NCBI GenBank assembly: GCA_001275005.1
Contig: JWZX01001743.1
Location: 1-20,594 of the forward strand
DNA length: 20,594 nucleotides
Source: Chrysochromulina tobinii
Lineage: Eukaryota > Haptophyta > Prymnesiales > Chrysochromulinaceae
Direction of reading: 5' to 3'
The translations under genes were made by a program, and so were the position numbers. Under the pieces are notes generated by a model. It did no database searches. It saw only the letters and a list, made by a program, of their open reading frames with translations, and was not told the DNA's origin. Position 1 is the first letter of the stretch. Every line of letters starts with the position of its first letter. Below, in pieces: positions 8,445-16,927 of the stretch.

Positions 8445-11400
8445 AAGATGCTGCGTATTGGGCAAGCGGACGAGGCCGAGATGGAGTCAGATGCATCCAC
8501 GCGCCATGACGAGTTGCGATTCACCCTACATGCGCCCGGAGGCCAAGCCGTGGATCCCATGAGCGTCGTTGAGCCAACAGTGCTTCAGGCAGCCATCGAA
8601 GCCGCGCTCGGTGGGCAGCATCCTCTCGCAGCAATGTACGTGAATGATGAGCAGGCCATACTCGCACGCATCCCGGTGACTGATGTCGCCTTTCTTCATG
8701 GACTGCGCGACAAGGTGCTTGAGGGTAGATTTGCCGTCGAGCTCACCGACGGGCTCCGCAAGCTGCAGAGCTCAGTCAGCCTGGACGTCAAGGTCGACCT
8801 CAGCGCATTTGTCGAGCTCTACGAGAGAAGCGTGGTACGTCTCGATAAGCTTACCAAGCACCAGCAGCAGAAGCGGCTCGAGTGCAACGGCCACCAGAGC
8901 GTGCGTATCGAGGCACCAGCTGGCGGCGGTAAGACGTTCATTGCCCTGCACGAAATGCTGGGCGTACTCCAATTGGAGAACGCCGCGGTCCTCTTTGTCG
9001 CCCCGCGCGAGGCTCTCGCCGTTTTCGTTGCATCCTGGATTAGAATACGCCTCGAGCTCGACAACAAATATAAGAGTGATGAAATGCTCTGTCGGCTGTG
9101 GTTCCTTTTTCTGCCCTTTGATCAAGGCGTGAGGCGGGCCAGCCTGTCAGACGATGGATCCTTCAAGCAGCCATCTGCAGACGAGATGCCCAAGGAATTC
9201 AGCATGGTCGTCGTTGATGAGGGGCATCACATATATAACAATCCCGCCATGCGCGAAACGGTCGAGTCACACGTGACACCGTCTCGTACACGACGCATCG
9301 TCCTCGCTGATGTGTCGCAGTCGCTCGGCCGGGACATTGCGTACCCACCCGCGCACCGCGTGGTGGAGCTCACCGAAGTTGTGCGATGCTCGAAGCGCAT
9401 CGTACAGGCCGCGTCCGTCGTTCAGCTCGGAGGCGAGCGGAAGCTGCACACGCAGTGCCATCACAAGTCAGACGGGCCACCAGTCAAGTCGTTCTTGTTC
9501 GAGCTTGCGGCTAGCAGCAGCTCTGCGGAACGATTCCACGCATACGCGGAGCGCGTGATGGCGGCGCTCGAGCACATCGCAAACCGCTTTCCAAGGCTCG
9601 AGCTCAGGAACCGCGTCGCCATCCTCGTCCCAGACGCTCCGTTTCTCGATGGTCTCAAGCCCCAACTGATGGCAGCGTTCCAGGCGCGAGGCAGGCGGTC
9701 CGATCAGACGCCAGGGCAGCAGTACAATCTGATCGAGGCGAGAGAAGCTGCGTCTGCCCTGCGCTGTCGAGGGCGGAGTGGCGATGGTGAGGCACTCGTA
9801 CTCGACACGATCGGCAACTTTGATGGGCTCGAACGGCTGATTGTGATCGCAGTCGGCCTCGACGCACCACTCGACAAGGAGTCGGACGATGCTTTCTTAG
9901 AGACGCGCTCGCGGCTCTACCGCGCCTTGACGCGGGCGCACATGCTAGCAATGGTCGTCAACGAGGCCGTCCGAGGCGGCTTGCTTGAGTGGCTCAACCT
10001 CATCAAGCTGAAGGAGGGCCAGTTTGATCCACAGGCGGAGCTTGCGCGCATAAATGCGGACGCTGCAGAAGCAGAAGTGAAACGGCGTTTGGAGATTGAC
10101 AAGGCGCTTCAGGCAGCCATTGAGCGGCGTGCGCGTGCGCGTGCCGTGCCTTGCTCGTTGACTGAGGAGGAGCATACGCGTGTTCGTTCGCTCATCGACA
10201 GGGCGGTGACAACTGGTGGCCAGTCCCTCGAGGCTGCGGCCGACGCGCAGCTAGACAGCTGGTGCACGCAGAAGGACGCTTTGCGCATACAGATCTCATC
10301 CGCTGAGACGTCGGAGCTCCTCATCTACGACCTTCTCGGGCCCAAGTTTACCGCACGCAGCCTGGAAGGTCAAGCGGTCACCGAGCAGACGGTCTGGGAT
10401 ACGAGCGCAAACAGCACATTGATGTTCAACCCGGACACATTGATGTTCAACCCGCTTCAGCAAGAGGGGGCCGATGCGGCAGCCAAGGCGGCAGCCAAGG
10501 CGGCCGCCGAGGCGGCCAAGGCGGAGGCCAAAGAGGCACAGGAGGTGGAGTCGGAGGCCCGTCGAAAGGCACAGGAAGTGGAGTCGGAGGCCCGTCGAAA
10601 GGCACAGGAGGAAGAAGATCGCCGTCGGCTGCAAGAGGGCAAGTTTGATCGTGAGGCGGAGTCCGCCGCACCCGCCGCGTCGCTGGCGGAGCAAGAGCAA
10701 CTGGAACAACGCGTCCGCCTCGCCGCCGCAGCGCGTTTGGCGATGCAGCCACCGCCTCTGGAGGAGGAGCAGCCCGTGCCGCTGACAACTGGTGGCCAGT
10801 CCCTTGAGGCTGTGGCCGACGCGCAGCTAGACAGCTGGTGCCAACAGCTAGACCACAAGGTGCTCGTGGCGTGGCTGCGCGATACCTGCAGGCTGCCTGA
10901 GGACGAGTTGGTCAGCGTCGCCGACATCTTTCTCGAGGAGAAGTTCCGCACGGTCTCCCAAATCGAGGCATTGCAGGGGCGCCACCGAGAGCATTGGCCT
11001 GAGAAGCTCTCAAATGGGCACCGTGTCAGCATCGACGATGCGGTGCTGCGCACGCGCCAGCCGCAGATGCCACCGGCACCGCCACCGTCCTTGGCGTCGT
11101 CGAGCAGCCGCGAGATTGTCGATCTGCTGGCGCAGCGCTGTCACGAGCCCGACGCGGACGTAGAGGACGTCATAGCCTTCTTCGAGGCGATCAGGCTGCA
11201 GCAGTACGTGCCTATGCTGCGTGAGCGTGACGTGGACGGCCCGCTCTTGCTCTACCTTGTCGAACAAGGCATGGAGTCGCTCAAGGAGCTCGTGCCCAAC
11301 AATCTGGATGCAATCAAGGTGCGCGCGAAGCTGAGGCCGCACACTACTATCATGTCCTCTACGGCGAGCAGTTTGCCACACCCTCTACTACCGGAAACGA

Positions 11401-14400
11401 TGAAGTTCAACCCGCTTCAGCTGGACGGCGATCTCCAAACACAATCAGGGCCTATGATTGAGGAGTTAGTCGAGATGGACGACGCAGACCTTGCCCAAGA
11501 GATGGACGACGCAGACATTGCCCAAGCTCTGGCGCTGTCCATGCTGAAACCCTCGCGCCATGCGAGCGAAACATATAGGTTGCCATCCGTGAGTGACCTG
11601 CCAGAGGCGACGCTGACCATCTTGCTCAAGGTTTTGAGCAACGTGATCGAAAATCCCGAAAATCCAAGATTTCGCTCGCTGCATAAGACGAACAAGGCGC
11701 TCAGCCAAAACCTGTTCCCACATCAAGATGCCGTCGCCTTCCTGTGCGCTTGCGGCTTTGAGGAATCGAATGAGGGCGTGCAGCTTCCCGAGGGTGCAGA
11801 CCTCAAGCTCGTGGATGAGGCTCTGAACAGCGTTCGCGCCGCCCTCGGGCCCGCGGGAAAGTCTGCAGTGGATCAGATCATGGAAGCTGTCAAGGGCGCC
11901 GGGGCATTCAGCGCTGGTGGCTCTGTGTCCGACCTGGCGCCGCCAGCGGCGGAGCTGGCTGTATGGCGTCGGCAGCAGGGTCTGGGCATCGTGGGCTTCA
12001 TCTTCGAGGGCGAGACGCCCCATGCGTTGCTCGAGCTCGGCACGCGCGTGCTCGACATCGGTGCGGTCGTAGAAGGGAGCGACAGCCCCGTCTACGGCAC
12101 AGTGGTGGGCTGGACGACGGCGCAGGGCCGATTCTACGACACGAGCGCCGGCTGTTCGAATAAAAACGGCTGTGTGCGCGTCTACTATGATAAGAAGCCT
12201 TCCGCGCACGACGGCAACCCGTGGAACGTGATGGCGGCCAACCGGCTCCTGTTTCTCGATGCGGCCGCGCCCGACCCGCCCTACGACACGCTCACCCGGT
12301 CGCGGCCGCCGGAGGCAAAGGGCGACTACGGCGGCAAGTTCGGCGTGGGCTCGCGCGTAAGAGTTAAGAAGAGCGTCTCTGCGCCAGCATACGGCTGGGG
12401 CGGCGTCGAGCATGGCATGGAGGGGGTCGTCATCAAAATCGACTCCGACGGCGACCTCAAGGTCGACTTCCCAGGCTACACAGGGTGGAGTTGCAAGGCC
12501 TCTGAGATGGAGGCCGTGGGAGGCGACGGTGGTGGGATGGGCGGCGGGACGGGTTCTAGGACGGGCGGCGGCCACAGCGCTCCCTCGAAGCGCGACACGA
12601 CCCAGAGGGAGCACTTAAAAATGCAAAAGTCGCAGATGATGCAGATGCTCCAGATGGCGCGCATCGCGCACGAGGCTGCTTCCCCGGCTTCCTCCGGACA
12701 CGCGTCCGTCTGGGCTCACGGTGCGCCGCATCCCGATCTCCGGATCGGCGTGCGCGTACGTGACTCGCGCTCGGGCGTGTGCGGCTACGTGCTCGGCTGG
12801 GTGCACAAGGGCGTACACTACGGCGACGTGTCCGGCGGCCTCGAGTCGGGAGGCGAACGTGGTGCGCGCGTGCGCTTCGATCGGACGACGCAGGAAATCC
12901 CCAAACACGAGTGGAATTTGGATGCGCGCCGGCTCGAGTTCATCACCGGCGACCTCAACAACATCTTCATGGCCGCGGCCGAGTCAGTCACGCGACTTGA
13001 GGCGCTACTCAATAGCCCCGAGTGCAACCCAAATGTGCAGGACGCGTCGGGGGCATCGCCGCTGTGGCACGCGTGCCGCGCTGGGTCGCTCGAGTGCACT
13101 CGGCTGCTCCTTGAGCGTCGGGCCGACGTACAAATCCAGCCAAGAGGCAAGCTGAGCCCCCTTGGCGAGGCTGCGCGAAACGGATTCGTTGTGTGCGTGC
13201 AGCTGCTCCTCGAGCACGGCGCCAACATGGAGGCGATTGACGACGAGCAGACCACGCCGCTCTTTGCGGCGGTCCGTGGCGCGCACAGCAGCTGCGTCGA
13301 GGCGCTCGTCAATGCGCGTGCCAACTTGGAGTGCAAGACCAAGCCGCTCGAGTGCACGCCGCTTGGTTGGCTCTGCTGCGTCGAGCCCAACCTCAACCTG
13401 CCCATCCTCCAGATGCTGCTCCAGGGCCGGGCCAACGTGGACACCTACCAATTTGACGCAATCGCGAGGTCGATGTCACCGCTCCACTTTGCAGTGCTCG
13501 GCGATCGTACCGATGCCGTCAAGTGGCTGCTGGCCAACGGTGCAAACATCCACGCGCTTGACGCCGATGGCGACCCACCCGTCTTGGTCGCATGCGTAGC
13601 CGACCACCCCGAGTGCTGCAGGCTACTGCTCGGCGCCAAGGCCGACGCAAACACGACGAAAGACGATGGTACCACGCTGCTCAACGCCGCGGCGCATGGC
13701 GGATCGACCGAGTGCGTCCAGCTGCTTTTGGAGCATGGCGCGGCACAGACGATCAATAAGATGGATCGGATAGGCACCCATGCGATGCACTGGGCGTGCC
13801 AGGACGCCTACCCCAAGATCCTCGAGCTGCTCTGCAAGGCCAAGGCCGACGTCGAGAATAAGAATGGCAAAGGCGGTTCTCCTCTCTTGCTTGCGCTTAC
13901 TTACGAAGAAGTCCGGAAAGATGTCAAGCTCGAGTGCGTGCGCATCCTCATCGAGCACAAGGTCGACGTCAACGCCATCGACCCGCGCGATGGCGAGAGC
14001 CCACTCGGTTTTGTCTCAAAAAAGGGATCGATCGAGGCGGCGGCGCTGCTGCTCAAGGCGGGCGCCACGGCCACCATCGGTCACAAGGACCACCGTGGCG
14101 CGCACCCAATGCACTGGGCGTGCCAGGAGGCGAACCCTCCGCTGCTCAAGCTACTCATTGAGGCGAAGGGGAATGTGGAGCAGCCCAATGGCAAAGGCGG
14201 CACGCCGCTCATGCTGGCCACCTGTGACCCGGGCCCGCGCAACGTCGAGTGTCTTCGGATGCTGCTCAAGGCAAAGGCGGACCCAAACCAGCTCGATCAC
14301 GATGGTGACCCGGCGATCATTCGTACGATGATACGTGATGACGAAGCCCAGAGCGCAGCGCTGCTCGAGGCGGGCGCGCGTGCGAATGCCACCGATCATC

Positions 14401-15038
14401 ACGGCATCAGCCTGGTGCAGCGCTTCGGCGCGCTCGCCCAGCCCAAAATGCTCCGGCTGCTCATCCAGCATGGCGCCGACGTGAGCGGCGTGCTCGATCT
14501 CGTCCAGGTTGGTTTCTCGTCGGGGATGGTGAAGAAGCCGGTCGAGGCGCAAAATGAGGTCTTGCAGCTGCTGCGCGATGCGCCCTCGGTGCGTGCGCGC
14601 TTTCTCGAGGAGCAGCCTGTCAAGGAGCAGGCGGAGGCCAAGGAGGCCGAGGCCCAGTTAGCTGCCGAGGCCGCCGCGGTGATCAAGATGCAGGCAATGC
14701 AGCGCGGCAAGTTGGCCCGACGAAAGGCACAAGAGGAGGAAGAGCGCCGTCGGCGACAGGAGCATGCTGCGGCCGAGCGACGCCGTGCGAACGACCGCAA
14801 GGGACTCGTGGCGTGGCTGCGCGATACCTGCAGGCTGCCTGAGGACGAGTTGGTCAGCGTCGCCGACATCTTTCTAGAGGAGAAGTTCCGCACGGTCTCC
14901 CAAATCGAGGCATTGCAGGGGCTCAACCTAGAGCTTTGGCCTGAGAAGCTCTCAAAAGGGCACCGTGTCAGCATCGACGAGGCGGTGCTGCGCACACGCC
15001 AGCCATTGGCACCGCCGCACGACGACACGGTTACATAA
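8424..15038 (+). CDS. Giant SF1 helicase/SAM/UIM/PUB/MIB-SH3/ankyrin/IQ protein
   Basis: A 2204-residue multidomain protein. Order by residue: SF1 helicase core about 130-520 (Walker A APAGGGKT about 164, Walker B VVVDEGHH about 262, motif III LADVSQSL about 293, motif VI YRALTRA about 499), closest in style to Schlafen/DUF2075-like helicases; charged Ala/Glu coiled coil about 680-775; helical repeat domain about 812-879; SAM domain about 913-972 (FFEAIRLQQYVPML); ubiquitin-interacting motif about 1035-1045 (DADIAQALALSM); PUB domain about 1059-1143 (NVIENPENPRFRSLHKTNKA, then CGFEES), a fold known to bind p97/Cdc48; three Mind-bomb/HERC2-type SH3-like segments about 1203-1508; about 15 ankyrin repeats about 1513-2055; IQ motif about 2090 (MQAMQRGKLARR); and a second helical repeat domain about 2127-2193. 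Start 8424 has A at -3 and G at +4. The TAA at 15036 is followed in frame by the PARP ORF. It probably acts as a cytosolic NTP-driven scaffold (inference). Confidence 0.85.
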   Translation: MVCCAAQKMLRIGQADEAEMESDASTRHDELRFTLHAPGGQAVDPMSVVEPTVLQAAIEAALGGQHPLAAMYVNDEQAILARIPVTDVAFLHGLRDKVLEGRFAVELTDGLRKLQSSVSLDVKVDLSAFVELYERSVVRLDKLTKHQQQKRLECNGHQSVRIEAPAGGGKTFIALHEMLGVLQLENAAVLFVAPREALAVFVASWIRIRLELDNKYKSDEMLCRLWFLFLPFDQGVRRASLSDDGSFKQPSADEMPKEFSMVVVDEGHHIYNNPAMRETVESHVTPSRTRRIVLADVSQSLGRDIAYPPAHRVVELTEVVRCSKRIVQAASVVQLGGERKLHTQCHHKSDGPPVKSFLFELAASSSSAERFHAYAERVMAALEHIANRFPRLELRNRVAILVPDAPFLDGLKPQLMAAFQARGRRSDQTPGQQYNLIEAREAASALRCRGRSGDGEALVLDTIGNFDGLERLIVIAVGLDAPLDKESDDAFLETRSRLYRALTRAHMLAMVVNEAVRGGLLEWLNLIKLKEGQFDPQAELARINADAAEAEVKRRLEIDKALQAAIERRARARAVPCSLTEEEHTRVRSLIDRAVTTGGQSLEAAADAQLDSWCTQKDALRIQISSAETSELLIYDLLGPKFTARSLEGQAVTEQTVWDTSANSTLMFNPDTLMFNPLQQEGADAAAKAAAKAAAEAAKAEAKEAQEVESEARRKAQEVESEARRKAQEEEDRRRLQEGKFDREAESAAPAASLAEQEQLEQRVRLAAAARLAMQPPPLEEEQPVPLTTGGQSLEAVADAQLDSWCQQLDHKVLVAWLRDTCRLPEDELVSVADIFLEEKFRTVSQIEALQGRHREHWPEKLSNGHRVSIDDAVLRTRQPQMPPAPPPSLASSSSREIVDLLAQRCHEPDADVEDVIAFFEAIRLQQYVPMLRERDVDGPLLLYLVEQGMESLKELVPNNLDAIKVRAKLRPHTTIMSSTASSLPHPLLPETMKFNPLQLDGDLQTQSGPMIEELVEMDDADLAQEMDDADIAQALALSMLKPSRHASETYRLPSVSDLPEATLTILLKVLSNVIENPENPRFRSLHKTNKALSQNLFPHQDAVAFLCACGFEESNEGVQLPEGADLKLVDEALNSVRAALGPAGKSAVDQIMEAVKGAGAFSAGGSVSDLAPPAAELAVWRRQQGLGIVGFIFEGETPHALLELGTRVLDIGAVVEGSDSPVYGTVVGWTTAQGRFYDTSAGCSNKNGCVRVYYDKKPSAHDGNPWNVMAANRLLFLDAAAPDPPYDTLTRSRPPEAKGDYGGKFGVGSRVRVKKSVSAPAYGWGGVEHGMEGVVIKIDSDGDLKVDFPGYTGWSCKASEMEAVGGDGGGMGGGTGSRTGGGHSAPSKRDTTQREHLKMQKSQMMQMLQMARIAHEAASPASSGHASVWAHGAPHPDLRIGVRVRDSRSGVCGYVLGWVHKGVHYGDVSGGLESGGERGARVRFDRTTQEIPKHEWNLDARRLEFITGDLNNIFMAAAESVTRLEALLNSPECNPNVQDASGASPLWHACRAGSLECTRLLLERRADVQIQPRGKLSPLGEAARNGFVVCVQLLLEHGANMEAIDDEQTTPLFAAVRGAHSSCVEALVNARANLECKTKPLECTPLGWLCCVEPNLNLPILQMLLQGRANVDTYQFDAIARSMSPLHFAVLGDRTDAVKWLLANGANIHALDADGDPPVLVACVADHPECCRLLLGAKADANTTKDDGTTLLNAAAHGGSTECVQLLLEHGAAQTINKMDRIGTHAMHWACQDAYPKILELLCKAKADVENKNGKGGSPLLLALTYEEVRKDVKLECVRILIEHKVDVNAIDPRDGESPLGFVSKKGSIEAAALLLKAGATATIGHKDHRGAHPMHWACQEANPPLLKLLIEAKGNVEQPNGKGGTPLMLATCDPGPRNVECLRMLLKAKADPNQLDHDGDPAIIRTMIRDDEAQSAALLEAGARANATDHHGISLVQRFGALAQPKMLRLLIQHGADVSGVLDLVQVGFSSGMVKKPVEAQNEVLQLLRDAPSVRARFLEEQPVKEQAEAKEAEAQLAAEAAAVIKMQAMQRGKLARRKAQEEEERRRRQEHAAAERRRANDRKGLVAWLRDTCRLPEDELVSVADIFLEEKFRTVSQIEALQGLNLELWPEKLSKGHRVSIDEAVLRTRQPLAPPHDDTVT
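10209..10265 (+). repeat. 57-bp dispersed repeat, copy 1
   Basis: Starts ACAACTGGTGGCCAGTCCCT and ends in GACAGCTGGTGC. It matches 10785-10841 with about two mismatches. Both copies are in frame and encode TTGGQSLEAxADAQLDSWC inside the helicase protein, before and after the coiled coil. Confidence 0.85.
10416..10460 (+). repeat. 21-bp tandem encoding TLMFNP motif
   Basis: ACATTGATGTTCAACCCG occurs at 10416 and 10437, encoding TLMFNPDTLMFNPLQ. A third, diverged copy at 11397-11420 (ACGATGAAGTTCAACCCGCT) encodes TMKFNPLQ. All sit in linker regions of the helicase protein, so this may be a short linear binding motif. Confidence 0.7.
10545..10610 (+). repeat. 33-bp tandem repeat in the coiled coil
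   Basis: Two nearly identical 33-bp units starting GTGGAGTCGGAGGCCCGTCG lie at 10545-10577 and 10578-10610. They encode VESEARRKAQE twice. The same RRKAQEEEERRRRQE text recurs at 14718 and 15468, next to the other helical-domain copies. Confidence 0.85.
10785..10841 (+). repeat. 57-bp dispersed repeat, copy 2
   Basis: Partner of 10209-10265 and still in frame. It leads directly into the first copy (A) of the repeated helical domain. Confidence 0.85.
10857..11060 (+). repeat. Helical-domain repeat copy A (204 bp)
   Basis: Encodes LVAWLRDTCRLPEDELVSVA and onward to VLRTRQ. It differs from copy C (15549-15752) at about six of 204 bases. The encoded 65-residue unit looks like a small all-helical, SAM- or death-like interaction domain. 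I do not know its family. Confidence 0.9.
14718..15002 (+). repeat. Helical-domain repeat copy B (285 bp)
   Basis: Covers a charged RRKAQEEEERRRRQE helix plus the same helical domain, matching copy C (15468-15752) over 285 bp. The main differences are near the middle of the domain (GLNLELW against GRHREDW). It lies at the C-terminus of the helicase ORF, 34 bp before its TAA. Confidence 0.9.
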
Positions 15039-15047
15039 GAAAACACG

Positions 15048-16682
15048 GTGGCCAAGAAGGCCGCCGACGAGAAGGCTGCAGCCGCGAAGGCGGCCGACAA
15101 TGCCGCAGCGGAAAAGGCTTTTGCCGGAGCCGCAGCAGCAGAGGCGGCGGAGGAGCTGCGGCGCCGAGCCACGGCGCTGGGGTTCCTGCAGGTGCTCACG
15201 CCTGCCGGCATCGCCGACGACGCGACGTTGAAGAAGTCGATCGCGTGGTGCGATGAGATGGGCGCGACGAGCGTGTCCGACATTGTCGAGTGCGACATGG
15301 TCGACGACTTTGTTCGCCATCTCGGCCTGAGGCCGACCCCCGACAAGAAGCTGCGCACCATGCTGCAGGCTCTGACAACCGCAAGCAGCAGCAGCAACCC
15401 AGGTCGACCCATGGCTCTGACAACGCCACCGTCGGTCTTGGAGGTCTTGCAGCTGGAGGCCGAGGCCCGACGAAAGGCACAGGAGGAGGAAGAGCGCCGT
15501 CGGCGACAGGAGCATGCTGCGGCCGAGCGACGCTGTGCGGACGACCGCAAGGTGCTCGTGGCGTGGCTGCGTGATACCTGCAGGCTGCCTGAGGACGAGT
15601 TGGTCAGCGTCGCCGACATCTTTCTAGAGGAGAAGTTCCGCACGGTCTCCCAAATCGAGGCATTGCAGGGGCGCCACCGAGAGGATTGGCCTGAGAAGCT
15701 CTCAAATGGGCACCGTGTCAGCATCGACGACTCGGTGCTGCGCACGCGCCATACGATGAGCCTGAAGTTGCTCGACACGATGCCGCTGCTCGAGCCGATG
15801 TGGGAGAACGGCCTAGTTTGGATCAGGGAGCGCGCCGACGACGATGTGAAGCTCTGCGAATGCAACGTCGGCGGGATCGGTAGGGATGCCGGTGCAAGCG
15901 CCGCCGGCGATCATGGCGATCCGAGCACCCGGGCGGCGGCCAAGCTGCTCGCGATGCTCGACCAAGCATCGAGCCACGTGTCAGCCACCAGCATCGCCAC
16001 GCAACACACGGTCGATAAGGTGGTGCTGTGCAAGAGCAATTCGCGCTCGATGGCGTTCACGTTGGCCGCGAAAAAGCTCAGCCAACGCGCGGCTGACACG
16101 TCTACCTTTGGGCTTGCACACGAGATGCGCGCGGGCTTCGGCGCGTCATCAGACGCCGGCCCGGACGGCAACGAAGAGGCGCGTAAGAAGGTGCTCGAGC
16201 GTTTCCTAACTTGGCCGTCGCTCTGGTGCGACACGCGGCTAGAGCACAGCCGTGTCTTGCTCGTCTATCACACGCCCCCATCGGAGGAGATTGCCCGCAA
16301 GATCCTGCTCGGTGGCTTCGCCAACCTGGGCAAGCGGGACGTCGGCTATTACGGGAGCGGCATCTATGTGACGCTGGACCTGGACTATTGCATGGAATAC
16401 GCCACGGACAAGCGCGGATCTACACCGGTCATCGTGTGCGCGTTCGTCATGGGCGTCGCCTTCCCCATCGTCGAGTCGCCAAAGAATCCGAATGGCTTCC
16501 TCGGCAAGCCTCTCGTCGTCAAGGCGGACACGCACCTCGTCGTCGTGTCGCGAAGTGATGGCGCTAGCGAGCCGGTCCCGTTCGAATCCTGGGCTAGCAC
16601 GCGCACTTGCACCGAGCTCGTCGCTCGTAATGATGCGCAGGTGCTCCCGCTCGGCTACATGATGCTGTCCAAAAAGGGCTGA
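15048..16682 (+). CDS. PARP-type ADP-ribosyltransferase with SAM-like domain
   Basis: A 544-codon open frame ending in a PARP catalytic fold. By residue (counting from 15048): Ala/Lys-rich helix 1-45; SAM-like helical domain about 38-110 (SIAWCDEMGATSVSDIVEC), related to one in the ART protein; charged helix and helical repeat domain copy C about 141-235; PARP catalytic region about 330-540. The H-Y-E triad appears complete: H408 in VYHTP, Y440 in GYYGSGIYV and E523 in TELVARNDAQ, aligning with the NEYIVYDIAQ segment of PARP1. It could therefore be an active mono- or poly-ADP-ribosyltransferase. Oddity: 15048 is GTG and the first in-frame ATG is 15258, inside the SAM-like domain. The frame is the same as the upstream helicase ORF, separated only by TAA 15036-15038. 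It may be the C-terminus of that protein (readthrough, mutation or sequence error), or start from an unseen exon. Confidence 0.75.
   Translation: MAKKAADEKAAAAKAADNAAAEKAFAGAAAAEAAEELRRRATALGFLQVLTPAGIADDATLKKSIAWCDEMGATSVSDIVECDMVDDFVRHLGLRPTPDKKLRTMLQALTTASSSSNPGRPMALTTPPSVLEVLQLEAEARRKAQEEEERRRRQEHAAAERRCADDRKVLVAWLRDTCRLPEDELVSVADIFLEEKFRTVSQIEALQGRHREDWPEKLSNGHRVSIDDSVLRTRHTMSLKLLDTMPLLEPMWENGLVWIRERADDDVKLCECNVGGIGRDAGASAAGDHGDPSTRAAAKLLAMLDQASSHVSATSIATQHTVDKVVLCKSNSRSMAFTLAAKKLSQRAADTSTFGLAHEMRAGFGASSDAGPDGNEEARKKVLERFLTWPSLWCDTRLEHSRVLLVYHTPPSEEIARKILLGGFANLGKRDVGYYGSGIYVTLDLDYCMEYATDKRGSTPVIVCAFVMGVAFPIVESPKNPNGFLGKPLVVKADTHLVVVSRSDGASEPVPFESWASTRTCTELVARNDAQVLPLGYMMLSKKG
15468..15752 (+). 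repeat. Helical-domain repeat copy C (285 bp)
   Basis: Third copy, inside the PARP ORF. It shares the upstream charged helix and a CTA codon (in ATCTTTCTAGAG) with copy B, but the RHRE segment and its DNA with copy A. That is a mosaic pattern suggesting gene conversion or unequal exchange. Confidence 0.9.
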
Positions 16683-16899
16683 ATGCTCAGTGCCAGCCGA
16701 CACGACACGTGCGTGTATATTCGAGTAGGTGTATTTGTGACGTTGCGTGTCCCGTTACTCCGCTCGTACTGATACTGTAGGGTTACCACTACGGATTCCG
16801 TATCATAGGCGGGCATTGGCATCATCAAGCGAGGGGCTTGATCATCTTTCCCGCTGACGCGACTTTTAAACTAGAGAGTCTAGAGATACCCGCTGTACT

Positions 16900-16916
16900 G
16901 AGTGTACTGTACACTC
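16900..16916. other. 17-bp palindrome between convergent genes
   Basis: GAGTGTAC and GTACACTC flank a single T, 11 bp past the minus gene's stop. The surrounding 245-bp gap (16683-16927) between the converging PARP and CHAT genes shows no ORF or RNA gene. It could contribute to 3'-end formation or be chance. Confidence 0.4.
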
Positions 16917-16927
16917 CTCGCCTGCAG

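Noticed and set aside
11466-12614. 382-codon minus-strand frame
   Set aside because: It is antisense to the PUB and SH3-like domains, and no family features were seen.
15030-15141. Small intron removing the TAA between helicase and PARP ORFs
   Set aside because: GTTACA at 15030 with acceptors ending at 15081, 15108, 15135, 15138 or 15141 gives lengths of 3n+1, which would break the shared frame.
14399-15865. 488-codon minus-strand frame
   Set aside because: It runs antisense through the helicase/PARP coding region and its Ser/Arg-rich repeats are mirror images of the sense repeats.
16573-16597. GTTCGAATC, a tRNA T-loop-like string
   Set aside because: The flanking bases do not form the five-pair T stem, and the string encodes part of the PARP domain (VPFESW).
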